Numbered from the stretch's first letter, positions 38,515 to 50,760 are shown. The stretch: 64,000 nucleotides of DNA from Riptortus pedestris (GCA_019009955.1 CM032233.1:95520001-95584000), one strand, 5' to 3'. The notes: generated by a model from the sequence alone, not told the origin. A program made the numbers and translations.

Positions 38515-38930
38515 CGGCATATCCGGCTCGCATGTGAGCCCGAAGGATAAGAGCGTAGAGAGGATAAAAGTTTTAGAGCCGACAGAAGAGACGGGTGAGG
38601 GAGGTGGGTATTGGTCCTACTTGGGATGTTCCCTTTCATTGTACCTCCCTCCCACTACCTAAGGCCTATCGATTTTTCATTACGAGCAAGGCTCATCCTG
38701 TCCCTGCGACACTCGAAGATTACTCCAGCAAAACCCAGCAACCCTTCCGCTCCCACCCACCCTCTTCCTCATCATATTACACAGGTGAAAAAGTTTCTTC
38801 ATCAATCTCGGATCCTCCTTCCCTCCCCGTCCGATTGGACAAAGCCCTTTCCTCCCTCCACTCTCTACAGACGGTTTACTTTCTCACTTTATGTTTTGGT
38901 TCTTGAATTTTAATCCACTTCAAAGGAGTC
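38515..38930. other. GC-richer island with overlapping open frames
   Basis: About 400 bp clearly richer in GC than its surroundings. Two overlapping plus-strand frames (38595-38906 and 38611-38913) are both open, which argues that composition rather than selection keeps them open. The peptides are rich in P and S and show no motif. Possibly an exon or a regulatory segment. Confidence 0.3.
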
Positions 38931-39064
38931 AAATAAAAGTCTTATTGTGAGGGATATTGTCCTTTAAATCTGATATTGGTTTAGCAACTTTTACAGCATG
39001 TTCACAAGACTGCACTTTGCACACATTTAACCATGGCCTATTTCAGTCTTAAGACTATCAAACG

Positions 39065-39300
39065 CCCGTCACACAGGGACTGCGTAAACTAAGCAGATTT
39101 CCCTCGTGAAGTTTAACAAAAATAAATCTACATACTGGTATCACTTAACATAACCGTGAGTATTAGGTAAACGCTAATAAGAAATACGAGTATAAAGAAA
39201 AACGCTAATAAGAAATCTTAATCTTATCTTGGTCAATGTTAATAACCACCCAACGGATGGCACCTGAATTGTAAACAATCAGGTCTGCCAACCTCAAGAT
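39065..39300 (+). mobile_element. E-family long-type 5' part, interrupted (E14)
   Basis: A-end CCCGTCACACAGGGACTGCG and long-type block to about 39300, where segment S begins. An internal duplication of GTAAACGCTAATAAGAAAT is present. Confidence 0.62.
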
Positions 39301-39309
39301 ATATGAGAA

Positions 39310-39541
39310 TGCCAATGAGAATACTGATTTAAGAACAAAGAAATAACTTTAACCCATCGTTTATACTCTAAATCAGAGATTCCAAATTCTTTTGGTCAGG
39401 TGACCGTTTTTCCAAAATGAAATGATACCTTAGACTCTCTTAAGCTAGTTTTTTCCTATTACGTTATCAAATTACGTAAAAATACTTCAGTAGGTAATTA
39501 TTTTTTAGAAACAAAAACATTGAAAAGTGAAGATAAACAAG
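39310..39541 (+). repeat. Duplicated segment S, copy 2
   Basis: Matches 15083-15334 over its length, including the hAT-like CAGAGATTCCAAATTCTTTT and the exact junction with an E-family A-end. It interrupts E14. Confidence 0.6.
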
Positions 39542-40256
39542 TCCGCCACGCAGGGCTGCGCAAACTAAGCACATTTCCCACGTGAAGTTTTACTATAAAA
39601 AAAATCTGCATACTGGTAACACTTAACACCACCGTGAGTAAATACAAACGGTAATGAGAAATCTTTCAGTTAATGTTATTAAGCTCCTAACGGAAACAGA
39701 TTCCGAATTATAAACAAATAGGTCTGTCAACCACTCAGAGCTGAACAGATATGTAGATAGAAATATTCTTCACCGGAAAGAAAGACAATTACTGAAATAT
39801 GTCCGAATATAACGTTTTAATTTTATTGAAAACTATTAAGAGTGTTGGGGAATCAACAGAACTTATTTGCATGAATCTCGTATAGTAAAGGTCTCTTGAA
39901 AACAATATTTTGTATTTAAGCTTCAAATAAACTGGGTTATTATATAAAAGAGTATGGTCTATGTGGCATGAGTAGAAGTGGGGGTTTACCGAAGGCAGTA
40001 ATATTCAAGATAGAGAATAAATAAATATAAAAATATTTATAGTATATTTAATTTTCAATAAGATTGATAGCATACAATTTTCCATCCGACGTATAGTAAC
40101 GGAATTTTCCAATTTTTTAAATTCTCCCCCTCTAAACACCCCCTCGTCCGATTTTAGCCATTAACGATGTTTAGTTTAGCATGAAACTGTTATATATCGA
40201 TTTTGGTAACGATGAAACAATAATTGCGACCACTAGAGCGGTAACAGACAAATATA
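39542..40256 (+). mobile_element. E-family element, long type, B-end lost (E15)
   Basis: Starts TCCGCCACGCAGGGCTGCGC directly after S. The body runs to the GCGGTAACAGACAAATAT block and stops where the TA tract would start. Its 5' part is the closest relative of E7. Confidence 0.7.
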
Positions 40257-41669
40257 AAAGCTAAATGTCCGGTCTTTTTTATGTTTATCCAATAAAATTT
40301 ATAAAATATATTATGCTGTGACTGCACACTTTTCTAGATAGACAACTGGATTTATTTATAAACGTGATTTCCTAGAAAAAAAAAATCAGAGAATTTGATT
40401 GTGATATCTTTGCAAACAATTGCCTATCTATCACACTATCTTATTTGGTGGTAGCATTTCACCGAATATAGTAATTTTGAATAATTAGTCTATATTACAG
40501 TTAAAGAATATTTAACATTCAATTGAGTAAATATAGGGTGACGCCAAAAACGTAACCTATTTAGCAACCCAATAAAACCAACAGTAATGGAAGAAAAAGA
40601 ACTCTTTAAAAGAAAAAACAAATTCTGTAATATTCTGGAAAAAAATGTGTCATACTATATTAATACATAATACATATGCTAAAAATACTCATTATTTCAA
40701 TAAATATATTTTATTTAAATTATATCTATATTACTTAATTGAATGGAATTCTATATATTATAATAATCTTTCCAATTATTAAGCTAATGTACATTGGCAT
40801 TATCTTTATGGAATTATTTTTAGTAGAAGAATAGGGTTTCATTTTTGCTTTACTCCTTTAAAAAATCCCCATTAGAGCTATCTAAATTAATTTTTCTCTT
40901 AGCGGGAATACGTTAACTAACTAAGTCCCGGGAGTTATGTTTGATCTCAACACCATCAGTCAGTGCAAGAAATGTTCCATCAAAACAATATATCAAAAGA
41001 ACAAAAACAGTTAAATAAAGAAAGTATAGTAAATAGATGAATAAAGTAAATTTTGATTTTTTTTTCCCTTATACACAATTATATTTTAGCTTAGCCCAGC
41101 CACCGCCTTATGTGTTGAGTTTACTCGTTTTATTCCTGGTAGTTAGTTGAATGGGATGTTTTCTCTAGTTGGAATGATGCCTTCTGTTATAATTCTCTCT
41201 TTTCCATATTAAAGCCTAAGCAATATTTACATTAAGTAAGACTTCTTTCAAGTTCTCTATTGACCATTAACAATAATATTTGAGAAACGAAACATTTAAA
41301 AGCAATAATTATTTGCTCATGATAGAAATTGAGGCAATTTACTCACCAATTCAGTATATCTAATTGAACTTCCAGTAACTTCCCTACACCACGGATGTGC
41401 CGCTTTATTCCCCACAGTATTAAATCAACAGCTCTAAGCAATGGTTTTCAGTGTTTTTTGGTATGTTTTATGTTCCAGTCAACGACAAATTTAAAGAATA
41501 AACAATCGCAATAGTTTACGTGTTTTTTCAATAAATCAACCGCATTTGCCCATAGAGTCATTCCATTTTAAATTATCACCCATTGACCCTTTGACCCAAA
41601 ATTAAATGTCACCCATGACCTCAGATTTGTCTGACATTTTTGTATATGTGTATTTGACCATCCTTAATG
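40257..41669. other. AT-rich DNA, nothing recognised
   Basis: No long ORF, RNA gene or transposon end that I can support. TAGGGTGACGCCAAAAACGT at about 40536 looks like a DNA-transposon terminus, but no inverted partner was found. Confidence 0.4.
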
Positions 41670-42136
41670 TCCGTCACGCAGGGACTGCGTAAACTAAGCA
41701 ATTTCCCTCGTGCGTAACGTATTTTCACTTATCTCAAAACGTATAAGTCCAATAAGAACAATATTTGGTATTTAGGCTTCAAATGAAGTCTTTCATAACA
41801 TAATAGCATATTGTTAATAGGGATTAGTAGGAGTGGGGGTTTACTGTAGACCAATAACTAAAAAATGCAAATATCTCGGTTAATAATCAAGATAGTGAAA
41901 AAATGTACTTAACAACATTTATACAACATTAGATTGCAACAATAAGATTTGTTCTATACAATTTTTCGATCAAACATATAATATCGGAGATATTAAGAAT
42001 TTACAAATATTCTCCCCCTCTAAACGCCCACCTCCTTCCGGTCCGATTTCAGCCGTTAACAATCTTGATCTTTCTTTTTATATAAAACGATTATTCATCT
42101 AGTTTGATAACTATAAGACAAAAATAGAGGTAACAG

Positions 42137-42179
<43 letters not shown>

Positions 42180-42326
42180 AACACACACACACACACACAT
42201 AATTTTGAAAGGACCTCATTTTCGTCATCTACTAGGTAGGATCGAAAGACATTTGAAGAAAAATTTCGAAAATTGCGTCATGAGCACGACCTCAATAATT
42301 GATATCCGTTAAGGGAAATCTGGTAA
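41670..42326 (+). mobile_element. E-family element, short type, complete (E16)
   Basis: From TCCGTCACGCAGGGACTGCG to GTTAAGGGAAATCTGGTAA, 657 bp. The internal tract is (TA)n followed by (CA)n (42140-42200). The last bases are GTAA rather than CTAA. Confidence 0.78.
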
Positions 42327-43988
42327 TAACCTAAACCAAGTAAAACAATTATCTATAATATTTTTAAAGTTACGAATTTTTGAAAATAGGGTTAAAGTGG
42401 CTTGTCCAAGGCTATCCTAGACTTCCAGTGACGTTATTTTCTTGAAAAATGAGAATAATTATAAAAGTCAGGAGATTAGAGAAAAAATATATTTGGTTAA
42501 ATATTACATTTTATTTCTATGTAATAATGCTTTGGTAAACTTAAATTGTGAGACATTTTTTAGTTAACAACCTAAAACTTTTTAGAAGCTATAATTGACC
42601 AAAGGCCAATTAATATTGCAAAAGGCAGCCTCCAAAGTAATTTTTATTTTTAAATTTACCCTTTAGATGTTAACTAAAATAATCTGGAATAAAATTAATG
42701 CTATCATAGTTTCATTTCTATCATCATTTTATCGATAGCATGATACTGTTAATAAAATGTATCCGCTATCGAATATGACCTATTACTTAACCCTCATTTG
42801 CTAAATCTAATCCGTTTAACCTATTTGGTTCGACGCCCATAGTGAACAATTTTGCATTGAAGTGTCAAATAACAAAAAAAAAAAAACTTCATTTCCCAAC
42901 AATCGCGACAGATCCCTTTGTTTAATGTGAATGCTAAATATTTGGCGTAAATATAGCAATAATCTTCATTAATATTGAAACCAAGGTCCCCCAAGGACGT
43001 CCACATACTCTCATTGAAGAATTCCTGTGGCTTGCGGGTTAAGGAATATAGGTTTTCTTTATCTGGTAAATTGACCAGGAATTTATGTATTTAATGCAGT
43101 GCATAAAAACTAGAGTGTGAAAAAGGAAAAAGTTTCTATACTTGCTTAGTAGTATAGTTAAGAGAAGGGGGAGGGGTGTGGTTTACAAATATTACGTTAT
43201 TATATCATAATATATAAAAAAAAAGGCGATACATTATTAACACGCTTATTGAATTACAAAAAATATTCCAATCCACAGATAAATGACTGAAATAATGAAA
43301 AAGAGGATGGAGAGGGTCTCGGGAGGCTTACCCTCGACCCAATAAGCCCTCCGAGATGCTCTTTGCATTAAGTAGATTAATGGAATAATTAATATTTGAC
43401 ATTTATTATGATCAATCAATATTACTTCGTACAATTACTTTATTGAAGTTGAAGAAGACCAACCAGCTAATAGTGACGACTGATATCGATAAAATCTAAT
43501 TTAATGGGAGAGAAACTGTGAATAATGTTTTTTCAGAAACTATGAATGAATTGGGCCAAGATATGAGTATGTTTTTAGAACCGATTCCGCTCTTATGCAA
43601 AGTTTGACACTTTCCGATGCTCAGTAGAAAAGTTTCATAATGAGTACACTACATTTAAAATAAATTTAGGTTTTTAAAACAGTCATATTCCTATACGTTT
43701 CTGATTTGCATGACAATTAATTAATTAACTTATTTTTTTTTGTTAGCATCGCATGCCACATTGCATGTAGTTGGTTGAACTGCTGCACCAGTAACATATA
43801 TTCAATAAAGTCTATCACACTTATGTACTTCTAGACATGGAATTCCTATATTGCACAATCGATTCTCTACTTAAGAGGATTAGAACCGGGAATAAGACCA
43901 ACGCAGTAGTTTGTAGAGAAAGTATATTTTTCCTGTATAGTCTCAAATGGCATTTCATTTCCAAAACATACCTCACTGCTTAAAAAAA
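42327..43988. other. AT-rich DNA, nothing recognised
   Basis: Short open frames at 42821-43006 and 43246-43434 (minus) lack any motif. No transposon ends seen. Confidence 0.4.
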
Positions 43989-44339
43989 TCCGTCATGCAT
44001 GGGCTGTGTTAACTAAGCAGATTTCCCGTGCGTGTCATGACTTATTTAAAATCAAAAGAATAATAATTTTTATTTAGGCTTTAAAGAATTTGTTTCATAA
44101 TATAACAGCTTATTGTTAATATGACATGAGTAGGAGTGGGGGGGTTTACTGAAGGCCGAGAACTAAAAAATGCAAGTATCTCGGTTAATAATCAAGATAG
44201 TCAAAATACGTGCATAACAAACATTTATAGAAACTTACTTACTATCAAGGTAGGATCGATGGACACTTAATGAAATTTTTCGAAATCGCGTCATGAGTAC
44301 AACCTCAATAGCTGATTTCCGTTAAGGGAAATCTACTAA
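43989..44339 (+). mobile_element. E-family element, internal deletion (E17)
   Basis: Both ends are present (TCCGTCATGCATGGGCTGTG; GTTAAGGGAAATCTACTAA), but the body jumps at about 44240 from the AACATTTATAGAA block straight to the AAGGTAGGATCGATGGACAC block. The TA tract and neighbouring 250 bp are missing: 351 bp in all. Confidence 0.75.
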
Positions 44340-44767
44340 AATGCTTTTTATGCTGGCTTCATAATTTATTGCTCAATACTGGTCTCAAAGTTTATTTCTC
44401 ACATATACGTACCCTCTCTATAACAGAGTCAGGTTGTCCCAGTATGATGATTTCAAATAACAACGGCAACTTGCAATCTAGCCTATATGTTTATTCATTT
44501 CATCCAAACAGATGATCCCCGTTAGCGGATTGAACGCCGAGGACCACTCATTACCTTCATATTCCCTAGTGCCCTCATAAAGCCCGTGTAATCCGTCCCA
44601 CCCTTAACCTTAAGTTTTTCCCAGTTGAGTACCGGTATTGGTCAGGATTAGGCATACTGTGACCTTGGTCCAACACAAAGACAACTAAACATTTTGATGT
44701 CTCAGATGACAAACCAAATATATATAATTGTGTTTTTCACTGCACTCAGTGAGCTGAAGGTAAAAAT
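44340..44767. other. Higher-complexity segment, unknown
   Basis: 44410-44690 is less AT-rich and non-repetitive (TGATCCCCGTTAGCGGATTG). No ORF or motif recognised. Confidence 0.35.
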
Positions 44768-45240
44768 TCCGTCACGCAGGAGTAGCGTTAACTAAGCAGA
44801 TTCCCCACGTGCGTTAAGTATTTGCATTTATCTCAAAACATAAAAGTTCAATGAGAACAATATTTGGCATTTAGGCTACAAATAACGTGTTCCAGAATAT
44901 AACAGCTTATTGCTAATATGACATGAGTAGGAGTGAGGGTTTATAAAAGGCTGAAAAATGCAAATATCTCGGTCAATAATCAAGATAAAGAAAAAACGTA
45001 CATACCAGCATTTATATAAGACCACATTTGCAACTATATTCATTCTATACAAATTTTCGATCCGACGCATAATAACGGAGATATTTCGATTTTTTAAAAT
45101 CCCCCCTCTAACCTCCCCCCCCCCTCCCGATGGTCTGATTTTTGCCGTTGACGAACTTCATCTTCATTTTTACATAAAAAGTTTAAATATCGAGCTTGGT
45201 ATCGATCAGACAAAAATTGCGACCGCTAGAGCGTTAACAG
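44768..45240 (+). mobile_element. E-family element, left part (E18)
   Basis: A-end TCCGTCACGCAGGAGTAGCG and short-type body to GCGTTAACAGACA, then microsatellite. Its natural B-end appears to be 48178-48306, displaced about 2.9 kb by an inverted duplication and Helitron insertions. Confidence 0.7.
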
Positions 45241-45248
45241 ACACACAC

Positions 45249-45328
<80 letters not shown>
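45241..45328 (+). repeat. (AC)n(AT)n compound microsatellite
   Basis: About 68 bp of AC followed by 20 bp of AT, at the usual microsatellite position of an E element. Confidence 0.93.
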
Positions 45329-45498
45329 TCGTGAACTACTTTCATCCCTTGGTGAGGTCGAACCTGCACCAATTTCTCAGAAAACTTCTCTTTGGGGAAA
45401 TCAGCTATTGAGGTTTTACTCGTGATGGGATTGTCAAAGCATTTCTTCAAATATCCATCGATACTACATAGGAGATGACGATAATGAGGTCCGTTCAA

Positions 45499-45550
<52 letters not shown>
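45327..45550 (-). repeat. Left arm of a large inverted duplication
   Basis: TTCGTGAACTACTTTCATCC to the TA tract is the inverted copy of 48133-48362, with only a few mismatches. It contains an E-family B-end plus about 55 bp that lie outside the E element on the right side. This shows that the arm was copied from the right locus, flank included. Confidence 0.8.
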
Positions 45551-46715
45551 CTAGCTCAGATACCCGGCTTCGCTCGGGAATTCATTTGAGGCTGAATGTT
45601 GATGGTATTTTTTTGGCAAGGCTTTATTTTGCACAATATTTTGACATTTACCCGTCCCAGTGGTTAGGGTTAATACCCGTCGTTTCTGTGGATTTGTTAA
45701 TAATAAAAGTAATTTTTTATGTAAGACTTCACTGTCCTCCATATTGTCATATTTCCCGCTTCCTGTGCATTATGCATAGATTTGAATTATTAAGGACTAA
45801 ATATTAACATACATTTGAATTAATTTTTCCAGGTGAGGTACCTGGTAGTTCATATTGAAAAGAATTCTTGAGCAAATTTCTCTAAATAACAAAATAAACA
45901 ACTTTTGTTATGTGCATATTTGCCGAAACTACAATAGGGAACGAAATATCACTATTATTAATTTCAGGCCTCCCTTATAACCCCCACTCCTGCCTGTCCC
46001 TAGAAATAGTATGGCTTTTTATAAGGAAGGCGTTAGTGCTAATACACATACTGAGTGTTTTATTTAGTACGGTTGAGTCTTTTGTGCCAAATAAAATGTT
46101 TCACTTCCGCTATAATTTTTAGCGTATATCTCGTTTATAATTCGGTATACGAAAAAAGTGTATATAACAAAAGTTACTCTAAATAGCAAAATAAACAACT
46201 TTTGTTATGTTCATATTTGCCGATAAACCAATAGGAAACGAAATATCGCTATTTTTAATTTCTGGCTTCCCTTCAAACCCCCACTCCTGCCCGCCCCTAG
46301 AAATGTTGGTATGGCTTCTTATAATGAAAGCGTTAGTGCTAATACACATACCGAGTTTTATTTATTTCGGTTGGGTCTTTTGTCCCAAATAATATTGTTG
46401 ACTCCCGCTATAGTCATAAGCGTATAACTCATTTAAACTTCGGAATACGATGAAAGTGTTTATGACAAAAGTTACTCTAAATAACAAAATAAACAACTTT
46501 TGTTATGTGCATATTTGCGAAAAAAACCAATAGAAAACGAAATGTCACGACTTTTATTTTCAGGCCTCCCTTATAACCCCCACTCCTGTTCGTCTCAGAG
46601 AAAATTAATATAGCCTATCTCTCAAGTTGGACCAGACTGCTCACGGTGTGCCAATTTAATTTAAAATCGGTTAAGTAGTTTCGGAATCCATCGCGGACAA
46701 ACATCGTGACAGGAG

Positions 46716-46716
<1 letters not shown>
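45551..46716 (-). mobile_element. Helitron H4 with a different 5' end, 1166 bp
   Basis: The 3' end (right to left) is the same hairpin and CTGAGCTAG as in H1-H3. The 5' end reads TCTCCTGTCACGATGTTTGT and then CCGCGATGGATTCCGAAAC, unrelated to the AAAATTGTAACCTC start of the other copies, but again TC after an A. Three or four internal units of about 295 bp. No protein. Confidence 0.75.
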
Positions 46717-46778
<62 letters not shown>

Positions 46779-46779
<1 letters not shown>

Positions 46780-47034
46780 TAGCTCAGATACCCGGCTACG
46801 CCCGGGAATTGATTTGAGGCTGAATGGTGATGGATTTTTTTTGGCAAGGCTTTACTTAGCACAATATTTTGACATTTAACCGTCCCAGTGTTTAGGGTTA
46901 ATACCCGATGTTGGCATTTTTTAATAATAAAATTAATTTATTATGTAAGTCTTCACTGCCCTCCAAATTGTCATATTTCCCGTCTCCTGTGCATTATGCA
47001 TAGATTTCAGCTATTAAGGACAAAATATTAACAT

Positions 47035-47036
<2 letters not shown>
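46779..47036 (-). mobile_element. Helitron 3' fragment H5
   Basis: CTAGCTCAGATACCCGGCTA and the next 250 bp match, inverted, the 3' part of H6 (47876-48132) almost base for base. The 5' part is missing and replaced by a (TA)n run. Confidence 0.75.
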
Positions 47037-47083
<47 letters not shown>

Positions 47084-47094
<11 letters not shown>

Positions 47095-48131
47095 GTAACC
47101 TCTGTACATTGATTTTTTTTCGCGAATTTTCACGATAACTTTTCGTTTCACATGTCATAGGCACCATAACTGCATTTTGTTTCGTTCCTGAGTTTGTTTG
47201 TTTATTTGTTTTTATGTTTGTTACCTTTTCACGCACAAACGGCTGAACCGAATTTTACGAAACTTGGTATGTATATTACTACTAACCCAACTTAGACTTT
47301 AGGCTATATTAATATCCTCTGAGACGAACAGGGTGAACGGGGTTATAAGGGAAGCCTGAAATTAAAAATAGCGATATTTCGTTTCCTATTTGTTTTTCGG
47401 CAAATATGAACATGAAAAAAGTTGTTTATTTTGTTATTTAGAGTAACTTTTGTGATATTTATTTTTGTCTTTTAACAATGTATAAACGAGATATACACTA
47501 TAAACTAAAGCGGGAGTCAACTATTTTATTGGGCGCTAACGATTGAATCAAACTTAACAAAACTCGGTATGTCAATTAGCATTAATTCTTCCATGATTAT
47601 AAGCTATATTAAAATGTTTGGGTTAGAACGGGAGTGGGGGTTATAAGGGAGGCCTGAAATAATACTTCGCGATATTTCATTGTCTATTTGTTTTTCGACA
47701 AGCATGCACATAACAAAAGTTGTTTACTTTGTTATTTAGATTAACTTTTTTTTTTTATACATTTCTCCAGGAACAATGTGTGGAGCAAGTAATTTGCGTA
47801 GAAATATTGATATGCTCAACAATTCATTCCTATTCGATCTATCAGGTACCTCAGCTGGAAAAATTAATTCAAATCAGTGTTAATATTTTGTCCTTAATTG
47901 CTGAAATCTATGCATAATGCACAGGAGACGGGAAATATGAAAATTTGGAGGACAGTGAAGACTTACATAAAAAATTAATTTTATTATTAACAAATGCCAA
48001 CATCGGGTATTAACCCTAAATACTGGGACGGGTAAATGTCAAAATATTGTGCTAAGTAAAGCCTTGCCAAAAAAAATCCATCACCATTCAGCCTCAAATC
48101 AATTCCCGGGCGTAGCTGGGTATCTGAGCTA

Positions 48132-48132
<1 letters not shown>
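47084..48132 (+). mobile_element. Helitron H6, about 1050 bp
   Basis: Starts in the TA tract at AAAATTGTAACCTCTGTACA, so the exact 5' TC is not visible. It ends GGGCGTAGCTGGGTATCTGA GCTAG with one hairpin base changed, before a T. It carries two to three internal units; the middle is diverged. Confidence 0.75.
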
Positions 48133-48181
<49 letters not shown>

Positions 48182-48362
48182 TTTTGAACAGACCTCATTT
48201 TCGTCATCTCCTAGGTAGTATCGATGGATATTTGAAGAAATGCTTTGACAATCCCATCACGAGTAAAACCTCAATAGCTGATTTCCCCAAAGAGAAGTTT
48301 TCTGAGAAATTGGTGCAGGTTCGACCCCCACCAAGGGATGAAATTAGTTCACGAATTCGCTA
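48133..48362 (+). repeat. Right arm of the inverted duplication, with E18 B-end
   Basis: (TA)n, then TTTTGAACAGACCTCATTTT and the E-family B block. In the palindrome GATTTCCCCAAAGAGAA the right half is decayed. GAAATTGGTGCAGGTTCGAC and the following bases are outside the E element and are present inverted at 45335-45390. Confidence 0.8.
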
Positions 48363-48384
48363 CCAGAGCCCTAAAGTCGATGGA

Positions 48385-48625
48385 ATTGTTGACTAGCGGT
48401 AGCCTAGCGCTCATATACGTCTCATAGAGCTCGGGGGATGACGCACGATTTCGACTCTACATTGATCCCGCCCACACAAATGCTGACCGCAGGTGGTCTA
48501 ATCACTGGCCACCAGTTAAGAGGCCTTCCAGGAAAACACTCATTCCAGGTCCTCCAAATACATGTGGAATAGGGCTGATTTGGCCTAATAGTCATTAGGC
48601 TAGTGACCCGCAAAACAACCTACTT
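48385..48625 (+). repeat. Possible tRNA-derived SINE
   Basis: TAGCGGTAGCCTAGCGC at about 48394 resembles a Pol III A box, and GATTTCGACTC at 48447-48457 a B box, with spacing near that of a tRNA. The GC-richer body runs to about 48620. No cloverleaf can be drawn with confidence, no poly(A) tail is seen, and this is a single copy in the window. Confidence 0.3.
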
Positions 48626-49540
48626 CATTAAGGCTTTTGACATTATTTTGAAGGTTATGTAAAAACAATCCATTCAGTGATAGTTGTGGTGATATTGATG
48701 CTACTCAAGCACTCTTCTGAGGGTCCGTGGACACGTCTTCTGACTCTGGAAAATGTTATGAATCAAAGTTATTAGTCATCTCTCTTTAGTGCCCTACGAT
48801 GTTTGTTCTGCATGCTTTTGCTCAAATTTTAATATTGAGGGAGTTATTTGTATTCTTTCTTTTCATCCTTCAGTTTACCTCCAAGACAAATGTGGGCAAC
48901 CACATCCGGGTCCTGCCCACGGTAAGGTTTGATCCGGCCCGCCAGATATTTTGAAAAACCCAATCAAACAAACATATTACACTACTAACTCCAAATGAGG
49001 AAGATGATGAGAGATTTGTGCGTTTTGCAGTACTTATAAATGCGAAATGTTTTTTTCATTGATGAAATTTAATAAGTCAAAACATCGTACATGGCTGACT
49101 GACGATAATTCGGAAAATTCTTTTTGTCTTTGTATCAGAGGAATTAATCCAAATATCGATGGATTAGTTTCCTAAATTCATGCTCCTTGATTGTACCATG
49201 CTGTACCTATTTTTTTCTTTTCATTTCTTTATTTTAATAAATTGTATTATAATTACATTGTCGTTATAATTTCATGTCTGATATCTATCGTTAAAAATTA
49301 TGAACACTACTTTAAAATGCACTAATTTTAAAAGCGGCCCGCGAACGTATTTGCTCACTAAAGTTTGGCCCTCAACATGTCAAAGGTTACCCACACCTGA
49401 TCTAAGATATTCATAGATCAGAAATTGTACCACTAATCATCTAATGCCCAACTGAAATTTGAAATTGCGGTTGCATTGACTTCTTATCAATGGTGAAATA
49501 TGAAATCGTATTTGAGATTACAACATGGGCGAACAATTCC
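48626..49540. other. Unique DNA, nothing recognised
   Basis: Contains TTTGATCCGGCCCGCCAGAT (48928) and GCGGCCCGCGAACGTATTTG (49334). Such 'GGCCCGC' phrases occur near the ends of hAT elements, but I cannot define termini. Confidence 0.35.
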
Positions 49541-49585
49541 AACACGTGGGAAATCCGGTCATTATAGGCAGCATCTGCGTGATGG
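49541..49585 (-). mobile_element. E-family A-end scrap (E19)
   Basis: ACACGTGGGAAATCCGGTCA then GGCAGCATCTGCGTGATGG; only the A-end remains. Confidence 0.5.
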
Positions 49586-49771
49586 TCATTTATAGTATGT
49601 CAATTGTAGGTATTTTATCAAAATAATTGTTGTTATAGTTATTTATTAATGAACGTTCGCTTTATGGTACTAAGGCTAACTGGGGGCGGGTACGCAACAG
49701 GTTATCACCCATTTCTCGACTAAGGATTTATTTAACGAGTTTGTCCCTTAATAAACTCCTATTGCTCTGAT

Positions 49772-49823
49772 GAAAGTCGAACTCACGACTCTATGTTTAC
49801 CACGTGCGATTACGAACAACGCC
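49772..49823 (-). repeat. tRNA-like SINE fragment, same family as 63243
   Basis: The minus strand reads GGCGTTGTTCGTAATCGCAC, GTGGTAAACATAGAGTCGTG, AGTTCGACTTTC. The last part is a good B box (GAGTTCGACTT), and the middle matches the copy at 63243-63295 (ATCTCACATGGTAAACCAAG). Two copies of the same tRNA-like unit favour a SINE over a tRNA gene. Confidence 0.4.
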
Positions 49824-49839
49824 TAAACTCAAAATTTCT

Positions 49840-50527
49840 GATAATAATTACATATAATTAATGGCTGTTTTGAGTTATATAATTAATTGTTATTGATTAT
49901 GTTCAGTTAATTCATATTAATAATATAGTAAGATGTTGTGATTGTTTATATATAATAATAGTTATTAATCATATAATTAAATTGCAGTTATAAATTATAA
50001 ATAATTAATAGTTGTTATTAATTATACATAATTAAATGTTTTATCAATTATATAATCAATTTTGTTATTAATTATACACATTTTATTGTTGTTATCAGTT
50101 ATACAAATAATTAATTGTTGTTATCAATTATGTGTAAATAATTGCTGTTATTAATTATATATAAATAATTGTGTTTATTAATTATTAATAATTAATTGTG
50201 TTTATTAATTATAAATAATTAATTGTTGTTATTAATTATATATAATTAATTGTTATCAATTGTATATAACTAATTGTTATCAATTATATATAATTAATTT
50301 TTATCAATTATATATAATTAATTTTTATCAATTATATATAATTAATTGTTATCAATTGTATATAATTTACTGTTATCAATTATATATAATTAATTGTTAT
50401 CAATTGTATATAACTAATTGTTATCAATTATATATAATTAATTTTTATCAATTATATATAATTAATTGTTATCAATTGTATATAACTAATTGTTATCAAT
50501 TATATATAATTAATTGATGATATTAAT

Positions 50528-50570
<43 letters not shown>

Positions 50571-50760
50571 GATGATATTAATCATATATAATTAATCGAT
50601 GATATTAATTATATATGATTAATTAATTGGTTATTAATTATATATGATTAATTAATTTGTTATTAATTATATGATTAGATTGCAGTTATGAATTCTATAT
50701 AATTATAGGTTGATATTAATTACATGTAATTAATTGTTGTTATTAACTTATATAATTAAC
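49840..50760 (+). repeat. AT minisatellite with 24-bp unit
   Basis: At 50224-50520 the unit TTATCAATTATATATAATTA plus ATTT or ATTG (24 bp) repeats about 12 times with few changes. On either side it grades into looser TTAATTGTTGTTATTAATTA variants. A (TA)n tract of about 40 bp interrupts at 50530. Because 24 is a multiple of 3, the array is open in one frame (YQLYIINF repeats), but it is not a gene. Confidence 0.9.

Noticed and set aside
40536..40560. TAGGGTGACGCCAAAAACGT as a DNA-transposon end
   Set aside because: No inverted partner or target duplication found within a few kilobases.
45226..45498. Frames through AC/TA tracts at 31.2, 45.0-45.8 and 62.2-62.6 kb
   Set aside because: All consist of IYIYIY, THTHTH or VCVCVC runs from microsatellites joined to E or Helitron sequence.
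49772..49823. A functional tRNA gene
   Set aside because: The B box is good but the A box and acceptor stem do not form a cloverleaf, and a diverged second copy exists at 63.2 kb.
50260..50517. 85-codon frame with YQLYIINF repeats
   Set aside because: The 24-bp minisatellite unit is a multiple of three, so a frame stays open by arithmetic alone. No start context or flanking gene signal.
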